This document shows positions 11,201-18,829 of a stretch of 52,594 nucleotides of DNA, in pieces (position 1 is the stretch's first letter; every line of letters starts with the position of its first letter). A program made the position numbers and the translations under genes. The stretch comes from Bacteroidales bacterium (lineage in GTDB: Bacteria; Bacteroidota; Bacteroidia; Bacteroidales; P3). The notes under the pieces were generated by a model. The model saw only the letters and a program-made list of their open reading frames with translations, was not told the DNA's origin and did not search any database. The stretch lies in assembly GCA_017480785.1 (NCBI GenBank), contig JAFURZ010000001.1, positions 1 to 52,594 of the forward strand, written 5' to 3'.

Positions 11201-14200
11201 TGGGTCACTACCCTGATTACGCACTTTGACAGGCAAAGACACAGTGTCACATGAGTTGAACCCGAACGAGCCGGTTCCAATGCCCCAATTCATATTCCAA
11301 GACAAAGCAGCGTCACGCTGAGGCATACCCGCAAGCGTAATGTTGAAGGTAGTCATCGGACCGGAGCATCCCAGCACTTGAGCAGAAAACTTAATGTTGG
11401 GTCTGTTGTTACCCTTCACCAATGAACCGTCAGATGCAGTGATGGCTGTGTTTTTATTCTTATGCAGAGTGGTATTATCCTTTGCAGTATAACGCGTTCT
11501 TACTCCCGTCGACACAGCGGCCGACAGGTTGTACGACACCTCTACCACAATGGTAGATACTCCATCCCACTCAAAAGGAGTGGTCAGCGGATGCGATATC
11601 CATGCCTTGTCTCCATCCTGATAGATGGTGAGGTTGTCACGGTTGTAAACGGTCGTCGGAGCTTCTTTCCATCCCGCAGCCGTAGTGAGGGTGAAGATAG
11701 TATCGGTAGTTGTTCCCAGCTTGATGGTATAGTTCAGCAGGTTGATAGAGTCTCTTGTTCCCACGATAGAATCGAGGAAGAAAGAAATACCATTCAGCGT
11801 GCAGGCCTCCATCCCGGCAGCTCTCAAGTCGGCAGCCGAATAAAGATACTGCTGCTTGACAAACTTGCTGGTCGACTGATAAGGCGACGGCCAAGCCGTA
11901 TTGGCATTGGTAGTGACATCGGCACCCACCTGGAAGTTCCTCTGTGACAACGCGAGGTAAGACATACCTCTGGTGCCATTGCTATAGAGGAGCTCCGTGG
12001 TGTGAGTGTATCCAGTATCGACAGGGTTGAGATTGTAGTCATACCACACCGGCATAACGGAGAGCGTCGGTGTGTGGGTAATAGTGGCGCTGGTGGCGTA
12101 GTGGACCACCGTGTCAGCTATCGGGCTGGGCATTCCGGGTGTAAAGAGAGAGGTAACTGTCGTCTCGGTGGTGTCGTTGGTCCTAATGGGGTCACCCGAT
12201 ACCGAGTCGGCCCATACGCGCACCGTGACAACCGAGTCGTTTGCAAACGCCAGATTCAACTGGGTGCTGAATGTATAGGTTGTCTCCCCGTGAGGCAGGA
12301 GGGCTTCCATCAGTGTGTCGGTCACCGTGTCGGCACCGGCGCAGTAGTTCAGCACCAAGTTGGTGATAGTATCGGAACCGAAATTGGATACCGTGACAGT
12401 CACGTTCTCGTTACCCAATCCACAGCTCTCTTCGGGCAACGTTATGCCGGCAACATTTACATCCACTGGTGGCGGGGCAATGATGCCCACACGCACGGTG
12501 GCCAGGTCACCGTCGCAACCGTTATCTTCATACATCACCCAGTTCTCGTTCGTGGAGCCCAGGAACATGGGGAGGGCTGCCGACGAGAGCTCCCAGTCGC
12601 CCACACCACCGTTGAAGGAGGTGCGGATCAGACCGGCCGTGTTGTTCGGGAAGGACATAGCCGTACCACTCCACACGTAGGACGGCACTCCCAGGGTTGC
12701 CCACTTGACTGCCTGCGTCGACGTTGTCGTTATGACAGCGTTCAACGGCAGGGCGTCTTCTATCACACCATTGCGCTTGTACACAAAGGCGATATTTGAA
12801 TTGTAGGCCACGTTGGTGCTTCCCAGGGAATTGTTGACAATGGTCAGATTGGTGTCGGTCACCACATTATTCGGCGAGTACTGAACCACCAACGATTGTC
12901 CGGGCTCTATCTTGACATTGCCGAACCTGTAGTATTTGGCATTCAAGCTTGCCGTCGGCGATACCGTCATCAGCGTGTCGCCTTCCAGGTATGCCGTGGC
13001 GTCACCGATGTTGGTCAGCTGTACGGCAGCCTTACGGGCAGAAAGCATCCAGTAGGGCATCGGCGACGTCAGACCCACCGCCGTATTGGCCTGCAGTATC
13101 TCGACCTGCGTGAAGCGCACTATCGGCATCGAACGGCGCTGACGGATATAGTATGTTGTATCGTTCTGCAACGGACCTGTGATAAAGGTGGGACCCACGT
13201 AGATGGGCTCTGCCGACAGCGAATCGGCATACCAGTAGATTGTCGATGGGCGACGGGGGGCACCGGATTGCCCATACACCTGCCAGGTGTTGATTCCTGC
13301 GGTCGGCGTAATCGTGTCGCTCTCCGAATACTCAATAGAATCCAGTATGTTCGCCGGAGCAGACGGATGGTAGTGGCTCACAATCGTGAACACATTCGTA
13401 TCGTTCGTCTGGTTGGGGTCGTCAAGACTGCTTACCCACATACGCAGCGTGTAACTTGCGTCGGAATAGGTGCCCGACGGCATGCTGAGCATATATCCCG
13501 TATGCACCGACACAGTATCGTCGGCCGGAATGGTCTGGTTTACGGTTATCGTGTGCACCGGACCGTTGTTCACCCTGCTCGACAGATGCAGACGGTTGGT
13601 GTTCGTGCTGTCGTACACACCGATACCACTGTTGCGCAGGCGCACCACCAACTCGACCGACGCAGGCATGTTGCAGGTCTCTTCCTCCGGGCTCACCACT
13701 GCCTCGGGCTCGAAGTCGTATGGCAACGAAGAGAATTCAAACGCACCCGGGCAGGAGACACTGTCACCACGCACATTGCCGAAGATATCATTCGGCACAG
13801 ATGCAATCGGAGCACCGACCCCCTTCAGGTTGCGGTTGTAGGTGCGAAGGTCGACAAGCGTAGTGTTGAGGAAGTAGGGATTGACCGATACCGACGTAGT
13901 ATCTTCTGTCACCACAGAGCTCCAGTCATCTATCGAGACAAAGGATGCGCTCCCGCGGCGGTTCATCACCACACCGTTGGAGTAGTAGTCGTTGTGGGAG
14001 AGGCTGTTGGTGGTACTGCTGAGCGGCAAGTAGCTGAGGGCGAAATTCATATTGTCAATCGAAGCGACAATATTGTTCATAAAACGGCTGTTGTTGAGCG
14101 TGCCGCCACCGAAGCTGGCGGCTGCCACATTGTTGCGCGAGGGGGCATTCATCTGCACCGAATTGTACACCACGTCAATCCAGTCGCCCTGAATGACGTT

Positions 14201-17059
14201 GAGCGGCGAGGTCAACTGGTTGGCCGTACCGTCGTCATTGCTCACCAGCATATTGTTGGCCACCAAGGCATGCTTGCTGGGCGTACCCACAACATCGCTC
14301 AGGGCCAGTGCACCAGCGCCGCGCGAGGTGTAGATTTTATTACGCTCCAAATTGATGGCACCCGAACAACCGTTCAGCAGGAGCACATAGCTCGAGTTGC
14401 TGAGCACATCAATCATCTCGTTGTCAACCACCGTGATGCTGTCCTCATACTCCACCTTCACGGCATTGGAGTACTGCCCGGAGAACGAGCTCTTGCGCAC
14501 CACGACACCCTCAGAGTAGTCGTCGGGGGCCGCACCGCGCACGTTCACACCGATATTACCGCCCGTGAACGTACAGCTGTCGACCGTCAACCTGTCGGCG
14601 TTTCCGCTGTTCACCATTGCATTGACGCGCAGCGAAGCAACCGGGTTGAGCAGCATATCCGTGAAGGTGCAACCCTCAAACCGGCAGTTCTCGCTGTTCG
14701 GACCCAGGGTGACCATATCGGTCAGCGCGCCATGGATACGCTTGAAGTCCACATTCCGGAAGCGGATATTACTGGTGTTCTCAAGGTTCACTATTGAAAC
14801 CGCGCCACAGGTGCTGTCCGAATACAGCACAGCACGCGACGAGGCCGGCTGCAGCGTGCGCGACTCGAAGACGATGTAGTGGGCCTCCGACACACCCGGC
14901 ACCTCAGGCATCGTGAACGGCGCGTACTGGCCGGGGGCCAACCGCACTATCAGACTGTCGTCAATACCGCAGCGGCTGAGGGAGAAGAGGAACTCCTCGA
15001 TGGTGTTGAAGTGGGCTCCCGTCCCTCCGATATTGCGTATGCCGCTCATCGGGCCGTAGCACACCACAAACGCCGAACTGCTGGTGTCGTTATAAGGCTC
15101 GTGGTCTCTATACCGCTGGCCGTTCGACGTCACCGAATCCTCCACCCATACCGTCAGCTGATGGAATCCGGACGACAAAGTGACGTTGGTTGCAATCAGC
15201 ACCGTGGTATCCGCTCCACCGGCCAAGCTGCCGGTCCAGTCGTAGTGGCCCGAGATATTGTCGTCGATTTCATACGAGATACGCACGGCATTCAGCTCCC
15301 GCTCACCGAAGTTCTTCAACCTCACCGTGATGCTGTCAGGCTGGTCGGTCATGGGCACGTCGTAACTGGGATCCACCAGCGCGCTGATACCGGCATCGTA
15401 CAGCAGGGGCTGCAGGCTCGACTCGTAGAAGACGAATGCCGGACGCTTCAGTTCCACCATCACCGTACTCTCAAAGTTTTGCGACGTGAATGGATTGTAT
15501 CCGTATTCGGCGCGACCGTTCGGCGAAAAGATAGTCTGCTTGCTCTCCGGCGCGCTGATAGTCTTCACCACCATCGGGTTGGGATTGTTCTGCGTCCCGT
15601 GGTCGGAGGTGCCGTCATAGGTGAACTGGATGATAATGTCGTTACCGGTGTAGAAGAAAGTATCCTGAAGGGTGATTGTGTAGTCAAGGTTTGCCGGCAG
15701 TGCGGGGATGGAAATCGCCGAGTCGTACACAATCTGCATGGCGTCGGTGGTAAAGGGGTACTCGGCGTTGTTTTCGTTCAGCGTCACCTGGTAGCTGGCC
15801 GGCACATTCTTCATCTTGATTTGCAGTCGCGGTTCCGTACGTGCCTGATTCATACCCGACGCCAACGTGAACCGCAGGGCCGTGATGGCCCCTGGGCCAT
15901 AGCCCGCTTCCCGCAGCAGGGCCGAGTCATAGACCATCTCGCTCCTGTGGTCGGCAAACCATGCGAACGGGACGTTTTCACTCGACGAAGTGCCCACAAA
16001 CCCGGGTGTCAACAGGCCGGGTTGCTCCGTCGTGCCTCGCACACTGCGGTACTCTATCCATTGGTCCGACGACACCGGATACCTCACCTTGCTGGAGTTG
16101 CCCGTCGCGTCGCATGCCACACAGTAGAAGCGCATCAGTGTGTCGTAGCCGTAGAACGGAATGCGGCACTCGTAGTGGTTGGCCACACCGGCCACCGGAG
16201 TCATGAAGAGCTTGTGCTGCGTCGGGTCGCTCCCGCCAGTGTATATCAGGTACACAGAGTCGGGGTTGATACCCGCCGACACCGTCGTAGTGGCCATGAG
16301 CTCGATATGGGCACCACGGCTGTTGGGGTAGCGCGAGACAGTGGGATACTCGAACATCGTGATTTTGGGCGTCACCATGCGCTCGGAGCTGGCCTTGACG
16401 CTGATATTGTCAATCCACCAGGCCGAATTCACAGTGTCCAGATTGCCGGTCAGCGTGCGGAAGTGCAGCACGAACTTGATGAGCAGCTTGCGCTCGCTGG
16501 CAGGCACGCCCGAGGTCATCACGTTGTCGAGGTCGAAACGCTCCGAATGCCACTGGCTGTTCGACACCATCGGTGCATTCACACTCATCCAGTCGCTGTA
16601 AGACTCGCTCTTGAACGAACTCATAGACTGGAAGTCGGAGCTGAACGTGCCAACGCCGCCCGAGATGTTGTACTCCTGCGACGTGATGGCCGTCCAGTTG
16701 GTCTGGTTGGCTCGCTTGTAGTAAATCATACCCATAGCGGCATCGGCCGACGTGTTCGGTGCAACACGGCAGATATGGTCAAACCGCAGGGCTATGTAGC
16801 GCAGCGTCGTGTTCTGCGTGAAGTCGATGGTGTCGAGGATAACCTCCACATCCTGCGACGAGGTCTGCACGAGCTTCAGCGACCGGTTCCCGATAGAGTG
16901 GATGGTCGAGGAGTACCTGACTCCCGATGCCGGTGAGCCACTGTAGTTGACCGTTTCGCCCGACTCGAAGTTCTGCGTGTACATATCCGAAACCTGTGCA
17001 CGTGCCGAGAGGCCGAAAACAGCAAAAACTGCACCTAAAAGCAAATACTTTGTTTTCAT
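5216..17059 (-). CDS. Giant T9SS-sorted multidomain surface protein
   Basis: A 3947-residue secreted protein. Signal peptide MKTKYLLLGAVFAVFGLSARA. About residues 22-220 resemble a jelly-roll adhesion/choice-of-anchor domain ending WWIDNISV; a second such segment (FDDFEGIDNW) starts near 3225. Two right-handed parallel beta-helix regions lie at about 700-1070 and 2045-2400 (NNxF/NxI turns). At least twelve CARDB-like repeats (pattern D-A/I ... P ... V.V.V.N.G) are spread from about 555 to 3740, and a GEVED-like segment with IDFDRSGSF lies near 3030. The last 80 residues (LEQNYPNPFS ... GVYYYGIEVDGQ) are a type A T9SS sorting domain. Probable roles are adhesion or glycan binding; the ligand is unknown. 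Promoter box at 17152-17159; tilS follows with 1-nt overlap. Confidence 0.9.
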   Translation of the reverse strand: MKTKYLLLGAVFAVFGLSARAQVSDMYTQNFESGETVNYSGSPASGVRYSSTIHSIGNRSLKLVQTSSQDVEVILDTIDFTQNTTLRYIALRFDHICRVAPNTSADAAMGMIYYKRANQTNWTAITSQEYNISGGVGTFSSDFQSMSSFKSESYSDWMSVNAPMVSNSQWHSERFDLDNVMTSGVPASERKLLIKFVLHFRTLTGNLDTVNSAWWIDNISVKASSERMVTPKITMFEYPTVSRYPNSRGAHIELMATTTVSAGINPDSVYLIYTGGSDPTQHKLFMTPVAGVANHYECRIPFYGYDTLMRFYCVACDATGNSSKVRYPVSSDQWIEYRSVRGTTEQPGLLTPGFVGTSSSENVPFAWFADHRSEMVYDSALLREAGYGPGAITALRFTLASGMNQARTEPRLQIKMKNVPASYQVTLNENNAEYPFTTDAMQIVYDSAISIPALPANLDYTITLQDTFFYTGNDIIIQFTYDGTSDHGTQNNPNPMVVKTISAPESKQTIFSPNGRAEYGYNPFTSQNFESTVMVELKRPAFVFYESSLQPLLYDAGISALVDPSYDVPMTDQPDSITVRLKNFGERELNAVRISYEIDDNISGHYDWTGSLAGGADTTVLIATNVTLSSGFHQLTVWVEDSVTSNGQRYRDHEPYNDTSSSAFVVCYGPMSGIRNIGGTGAHFNTIEEFLFSLSRCGIDDSLIVRLAPGQYAPFTMPEVPGVSEAHYIVFESRTLQPASSRAVLYSDSTCGAVSIVNLENTSNIRFRNVDFKRIHGALTDMVTLGPNSENCRFEGCTFTDMLLNPVASLRVNAMVNSGNADRLTVDSCTFTGGNIGVNVRGAAPDDYSEGVVVRKSSFSGQYSNAVKVEYEDSITVVDNEMIDVLSNSSYVLLLNGCSGAINLERNKIYTSRGAGALALSDVVGTPSKHALVANNMLVSNDDGTANQLTSPLNVIQGDWIDVVYNSVQMNAPSRNNVAAASFGGGTLNNSRFMNNIVASIDNMNFALSYLPLSSTTNSLSHNDYYSNGVVMNRRGSASFVSIDDWSSVVTEDTTSVSVNPYFLNTTLVDLRTYNRNLKGVGAPIASVPNDIFGNVRGDSVSCPGAFEFSSLPYDFEPEAVVSPEEETCNMPASVELVVRLRNSGIGVYDSTNTNRLHLSSRVNNGPVHTITVNQTIPADDTVSVHTGYMLSMPSGTYSDASYTLRMWVSSLDDPNQTNDTNVFTIVSHYHPSAPANILDSIEYSESDTITPTAGINTWQVYGQSGAPRRPSTIYWYADSLSAEPIYVGPTFITGPLQNDTTYYIRQRRSMPIVRFTQVEILQANTAVGLTSPMPYWMLSARKAAVQLTNIGDATAYLEGDTLMTVSPTASLNAKYYRFGNVKIEPGQSLVVQYSPNNVVTDTNLTIVNNSLGSTNVAYNSNIAFVYKRNGVIEDALPLNAVITTTSTQAVKWATLGVPSYVWSGTAMSFPNNTAGLIRTSFNGGVGDWELSSAALPMFLGSTNENWVMYEDNGCDGDLATVRVGIIAPPPVDVNVAGITLPEESCGLGNENVTVTVSNFGSDTITNLVLNYCAGADTVTDTLMEALLPHGETTYTFSTQLNLAFANDSVVTVRVWADSVSGDPIRTNDTTETTVTSLFTPGMPSPIADTVVHYATSATITHTPTLSVMPVWYDYNLNPVDTGYTHTTELLYSNGTRGMSYLALSQRNFQVGADVTTNANTAWPSPYQSTSKFVKQQYLYSAADLRAAGMEACTLNGISFFLDSIVGTRDSINLLNYTIKLGTTTDTIFTLTTAAGWKEAPTTVYNRDNLTIYQDGDKAWISHPLTTPFEWDGVSTIVVEVSYNLSAAVSTGVRTRYTAKDNTTLHKNKNTAITASDGSLVKGNNRPNIKFSAQVLGCSGPMTTFNITLAGMPQRDAALSWNMNWGIGTGSFGFNSCDTVSLPVKVRNQGSDPFDTMTLYYYLDDMALDSVVVIDSFAAGNTYNFTLLNRTLSPGRHTVTAIVSVSGDTITNNDTIRTTFLVRLCGGNYTIALNDATADFSSFNAAVDTLNQVGIAGPVTFLVSPGTYTEQVVLNDVYGSSAVNTIRFVGQGENVQLTASTSQAANYVLKLDGASNVGIDNLTIVARPTANNVNYAHALVLMNGSNILVDSCHIKVKGTITNANASCIVLQGNVANLTITGTVTDSGYYAIKSVGAENNYSNFHIYNNTFREFASGGINLRDVERVIISQNEIRSSNSANNRGLIGIYMAATTDSMVIQRNAIYLVDERQGAKRGIQLENVVGTLTAPAVVVNNMISTHGTGSAGLTPAKSAGIWIDSMSTNVKVLYNTVRVKGSNVTASSTANQLNSANNLTYSFYCGASATQLTVMNNILSNFGYGYAYYITQANTVTTSNYNAFFTHASAKFFAGANIDNLSDWQYALSLDGNSVFEEPYFVANDNLHLRMTNFAAKAQYSTEVVDDIDGENRPQIPGPTIGADEKYRLNHDMAVVYISKPELPVSLANPNNVETDSVKVVAAFHNNGLSNESNVTWYAYIEGYEGITRSVTKNLGTFVPAQLKVDSVMVPTTLGIIDTQRIHVVVVANNDQSLDNNEMSEPFYLAPAFNLSALKVTATSPYTPDGCRMHNTEIKINVKNEGSKDFPAGTAFTIGYHTELYNPNTVTIPTLPDVVEQTVVLENVLPMQSDIWFTFDSLANLYPTGTFTNIKVRVRGWVSFQYDITQANDTTALNNTSSPIKDSYYTPAAPVGHDTTLAYGTWGEVTAEQENSRAIRWYRDSTIAPFYNPTQYNASKKWSNTPQYFHDSTYYLNALSDKQCPSYYSQVDVSVMPRKTRDVAVEHMLAPLGSRVYMENDTVRVQIANYGTTAQSNFPITYQLKRGNNIIQTVTDTVRETIAADQTYIYTFDTLLNIPTPLTAQNYSLMVWTDLTNDATRRNDTLRFAHTFSTVAQDAYNTFNGNIPSSENTRFDITRVSFNGIDLDIPPLNRSYTNLADYSNPDYPVLHVTRGTSDSILIQVTPLDATELPFRCRGNVHIDFDRSGSFTPGTGSAEAVLNNVVFYSDSVLSGLVTIPSTASLGYMRMRVKVMGYESESTEGHIIDFLLFVDDEAPESDLAITQIVSPRDYIIRDEAPRVVKFRMANRGRTAINNVDIHYRFVGDTIDTSASGVIQWTGVLDAGTSTVVDLPAHVFPLRTSSLAIWHNMPGDVDSTNNRLEYEYHRPVVMRPIMFDDFEGIDNWYAPRSYSSYTQNFWRRGMPNKSRLDTTYSGENAWVTDLNSTIVTGKRGSVSYLYSPIINISVVRPDTISLRLRRNLTNNSTVHVEYYNFERKWVKLYHDSTTNWYTDMENAVFSGTSPNSETYGLYDISFTSLRMTNDLNENTQFRIVYTTPMGASTTSSFGEGCAVDDFNVGRAQAKIDAGVVGFTKPEAPKYGQTIYPEVVVMNYGWDTLKSVRIGYTHHGTYLAKYTDVTCYIAPGATDTFLCTSPFIITSDYPEEFHITAFTTRSDDNYRDNDTLTQMFTLMPLDKDISAEEILSPLDHVVAGDTSVRVTLRIRNFGVDPIYTATASYIVNGITRVDETLDFEELLGRPLESLEYYNYTFHRRITAPMGMMNITGIIKSPTNNYIYNDTVSKHVEGIMSITDIAASAIIVDTSDHTETFIGLVIDNVGARGVNNFEVGYWIDNDTTNMVRETYSRYLPLAALQTGYYRFSTSLPWRSSGYRIVNAFVHVDGDNDSSNDTTGVFADQFVDIEVMRVLVEENANNDCRVFLELRNIGNIATGDRAQLRMRAVINGSDSNKTTVTRQVVPGEILRLELDRRIPKSPTRTYIGTGYIREVSGDHNQVNDQTSIVDVINYFEGVPSVNGESLVLEQNYPNPFSQQTTIPFTLPNAARVRFFVMDAMGHIVHSAERVYSAGSHLITVDMEAYAAGVYYYGIEVDGQRQMRKMILK

Positions 17060-17151
17060 ATTATTACTTCTATTTATTTTCTGTCATTCAATGCGTTACA
17101 TTATCAATTCACGGGTATCACACACCCCTTTCGGGCACAAGAAACCCAGTA

Positions 17152-17159
17152 CAAAGATA
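17152..17159 (-). promoter_or_regulatory. -7 promoter box of the giant surface protein gene
   Basis: On the minus strand this reads TATCTTTG (TAnnTTTG), about 92 nt before the ATG. A clear -33 TTTG at the usual distance is not seen. The AT-rich leader 17060-17150 has no obvious riboswitch. Confidence 0.6.
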
Positions 17160-17254
17160 CACATTTTTTTTGAATTGGCATAAATAAATATATAATTTTA
17201 AAAAATTAACCCTTTTTAACACCCAAAAACGACCACCCCTCCCCTGCTCCCGCA

Positions 17255-17394
17255 TTCCCGTTTCCTCCCCTTCACCTCCCCCATTTTAACGGTAGTATTA
17301 CGGTAGTATTACGGTAGTATTACGCTTTAAAAGCGTAATACTACCGTAATACTACCGTAATACTACCGTTAAAATGGCAGAGGATGTAGGGGGG
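17255..17394. repeat. Palindromic 11-nt-unit element, copy 1 (perfect 97-nt palindrome)
   Basis: The core 17281-17377 is a perfect inverted repeat: 48-nt arms around a single A at 17329. Each arm carries three tandem copies of GGTAGTATTAC (17291-17323 on the left), flanked outside by CCATTTTAAC and inside by GCTTT. The right flank GAGGATGTAGGGGGG (17380-17394) recurs beside copy 2. It sits 7 nt past the rlmB stop and upstream of the next minus-strand promoter. No U-tract follows, so it is not a standard terminator. Confidence 0.9.
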
Positions 17395-17400
17395 AAGAGG

Positions 17401-18162
17401 TTACCGCGGGCGACGCTGCTCTAGGGCCTCGTACATCATCACGCCGGCCGCGACCGAAACATTGAGCGAGGCCACCTCGCCCACGATGGGAAGCTGGGCC
17501 CGCACATCGCTCAGTTTCAACAGCTCGGGACTGATGCCGGTCTCTTCGTTGCCGAGGATGAGGAGGGTGGGACGGGTGAAGTCGACGTCGCGGTAGTGGA
17601 CGGCCCCTTTCTCGGTCGAAGCCACCACCTGGTAGCCGCACTGACGGGCCAGGTTGACAACGGTCTTGAGGTTCTGCTCGCGGCACACCGGCAGGCGCAG
17701 CAGGGCGCCGCTGCTGGTCTTGATGGCGTCTTCGTTGAGGGCGGCGCTGCCCGAGCCGGGCACCACCAGCGCTCCCACGCCCGTGCACTCGGCCGTGCGC
17801 GCTATGGCTCCCATGTTGCGCACGTCGGTGATGTGGTCCAGCAGCACCACCAGCCGTGGGGCGTCGTCGCGCTCCACCAACTCCATGAAACTATGGTACT
17901 TCACAGCACCTATGGTGGCCACCACACCCTGGTGGTTGCCTGTGGTCATCTTGTTGAGTTTCTCCACCGGCACATATTGGTAGGGGATGTCGCGCTCGTG
18001 CATGCGGGAGCGCAACTCGCCCAGGAGGGAGCTGTTGAGGCCGTTCTGCAGCAACACCTTCTCTATCTGCTGGCCGCTGGCGATGGCCTCAAGGACGGGC
18101 CTCAGGCCGTAGACTATCTGTTTGTTCTCGCGGGGTTTCGTTGTCTTATTGGTTCTTTCCAT
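17401..18162 (-). CDS. rlmB: 23S rRNA (guanosine-2'-O-)-methyltransferase RlmB
   Basis: A 253-residue SpoU/TrmH-family enzyme expected to methylate the 2'-O of G2251 in the 23S P-loop with S-adenosylmethionine. The N-terminal substrate-binding domain ([11 protein letters not shown]...) precedes the knotted SPOUT domain with motif 1 [13 protein letters not shown], motif 2 [12 protein letters not shown] and motif 3 [16 protein letters not shown]. The gene overlaps the ABC ATPase gene by 17 nt and is the last of the minus-strand group; the 97-nt palindrome begins 7 nt after its stop. Confidence 0.93.
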   Translation of the reverse strand: MERTNKTTKPRENKQIVYGLRPVLEAIASGQQIEKVLLQNGLNSSLLGELRSRMHERDIPYQYVPVEKLNKMTTGNHQGVVATIGAVKYHSFMELVERDDAPRLVVLLDHITDVRNMGAIARTAECTGVGALVVPGSGSAALNEDAIKTSSGALLRLPVCREQNLKTVVNLARQCGYQVVASTEKGAVHYRDVDFTRPTLLILGNEETGISPELLKLSDVRAQLPIVGEVASLNVSVAAGVMMYEALEQRRPR

Positions 18163-18796
18163 CTTTGATAGTTATTTTTCGGTCGGCCATATCGGCCAGT
18201 TCCTCGTTGTGGGTGACGATGACAAAGGTCTGTCCCAGCTCCTTCCGCAGCTGGAAGAAGAGGTCGTGCAGCTGGCGCGCATGCTGGCTGTCGAGGTTGC
18301 CGCTGGGCTCGTCGGCGAGTACCACCATGGGGTTGTTCATCAGGGCGCGTGCCACCGCCACACGCTGGCATTCGCCACCGCTGAGGGCGGCCGGCTTGTG
18401 GCTGGCGCGGTCGGCCAGGTGCAGCATCGCCAGCAGCTCCCCGGCCCGCCGGCGGGCGGCCTCCTGATGGTCGCCGCGGATGAGGGCCGGTATCATCACG
18501 TTCTCCTCGGCCGTGAACTCGGGCAGCAGGTGGTGGGCCTGGAAGACGAAGCCTATCCGTTCGTTGCGGAAACGGGCCAGTTCCCTCTCTTTCAGGTGGG
18601 TGACGTCCACATCGCCATACACGATGCTGCCGCTGTCGGCTCGGTCGAGGGTGCCGAGGATTTGCAGCAAGGTGGTCTTCCCCGCCCCGCTGGCACCCAC
18701 GATGCTGACCACCTCGCCGGGGTTGATTTCCAACGATATGTCGCGAAGCACATGCAGTGCCCCGTAGCTCTTGTTGATATTGCTTGCAGTAATCAC
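18146..18796 (-). CDS. ABC transporter ATP-binding protein, LolD/MacB-like
   Basis: A 216-residue ATPase with Walker [11 protein letters not shown]-loop [18 protein letters not shown], signature LSGGECQR, Walker [13 protein letters not shown] and switch His in IVTHNEE. The FQxHHLLPEF segment and length are typical of LolD, which powers lipoprotein release from the inner membrane. No permease gene (LolC/E type) is adjacent, so it must pair with one encoded elsewhere. Located between hutI (22-nt gap) and rlmB (17-nt overlap). Confidence 0.85.
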   Translation of the reverse strand: MITASNINKSYGALHVLRDISLEINPGEVVSIVGASGAGKTTLLQILGTLDRADSGSIVYGDVDVTHLKERELARFRNERIGFVFQAHHLLPEFTAEENVMIPALIRGDHQEAARRRAGELLAMLHLADRASHKPAALSGGECQRVAVARALMNNPMVVLADEPSGNLDSQHARQLHDLFFQLRKELGQTFVIVTHNEELADMADRKITIKDGKNQ

Positions 18797-18829
18797 TTTA
18801 AACCTTATACTTTAAACCTTAAACCTCTT
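18795..18829. repeat. 7-nt-period repeat (CTTTAAA/CCTTAWA) at the hutI stop
   Basis: CTTTAAA, CCTTATA, CTTTAAA, CCTTAAA follow one another. The tract covers the end of hutI, including its stop codon, and reaches the ATPase gene start. Confidence 0.7.

Noticed and set aside
5882-16936. Several long plus-strand frames opposite the giant surface protein gene (for example 12896-14797 and 14879-16936)
   Set aside because: They are shadows, rich in His, Arg and Val with no recognisable domain and no ribosome or promoter signals.
17255-17394. The palindrome as an ordinary rho-independent terminator
   Set aside because: No U-tract on either side and arms far longer than needed; retained as a repeat element.
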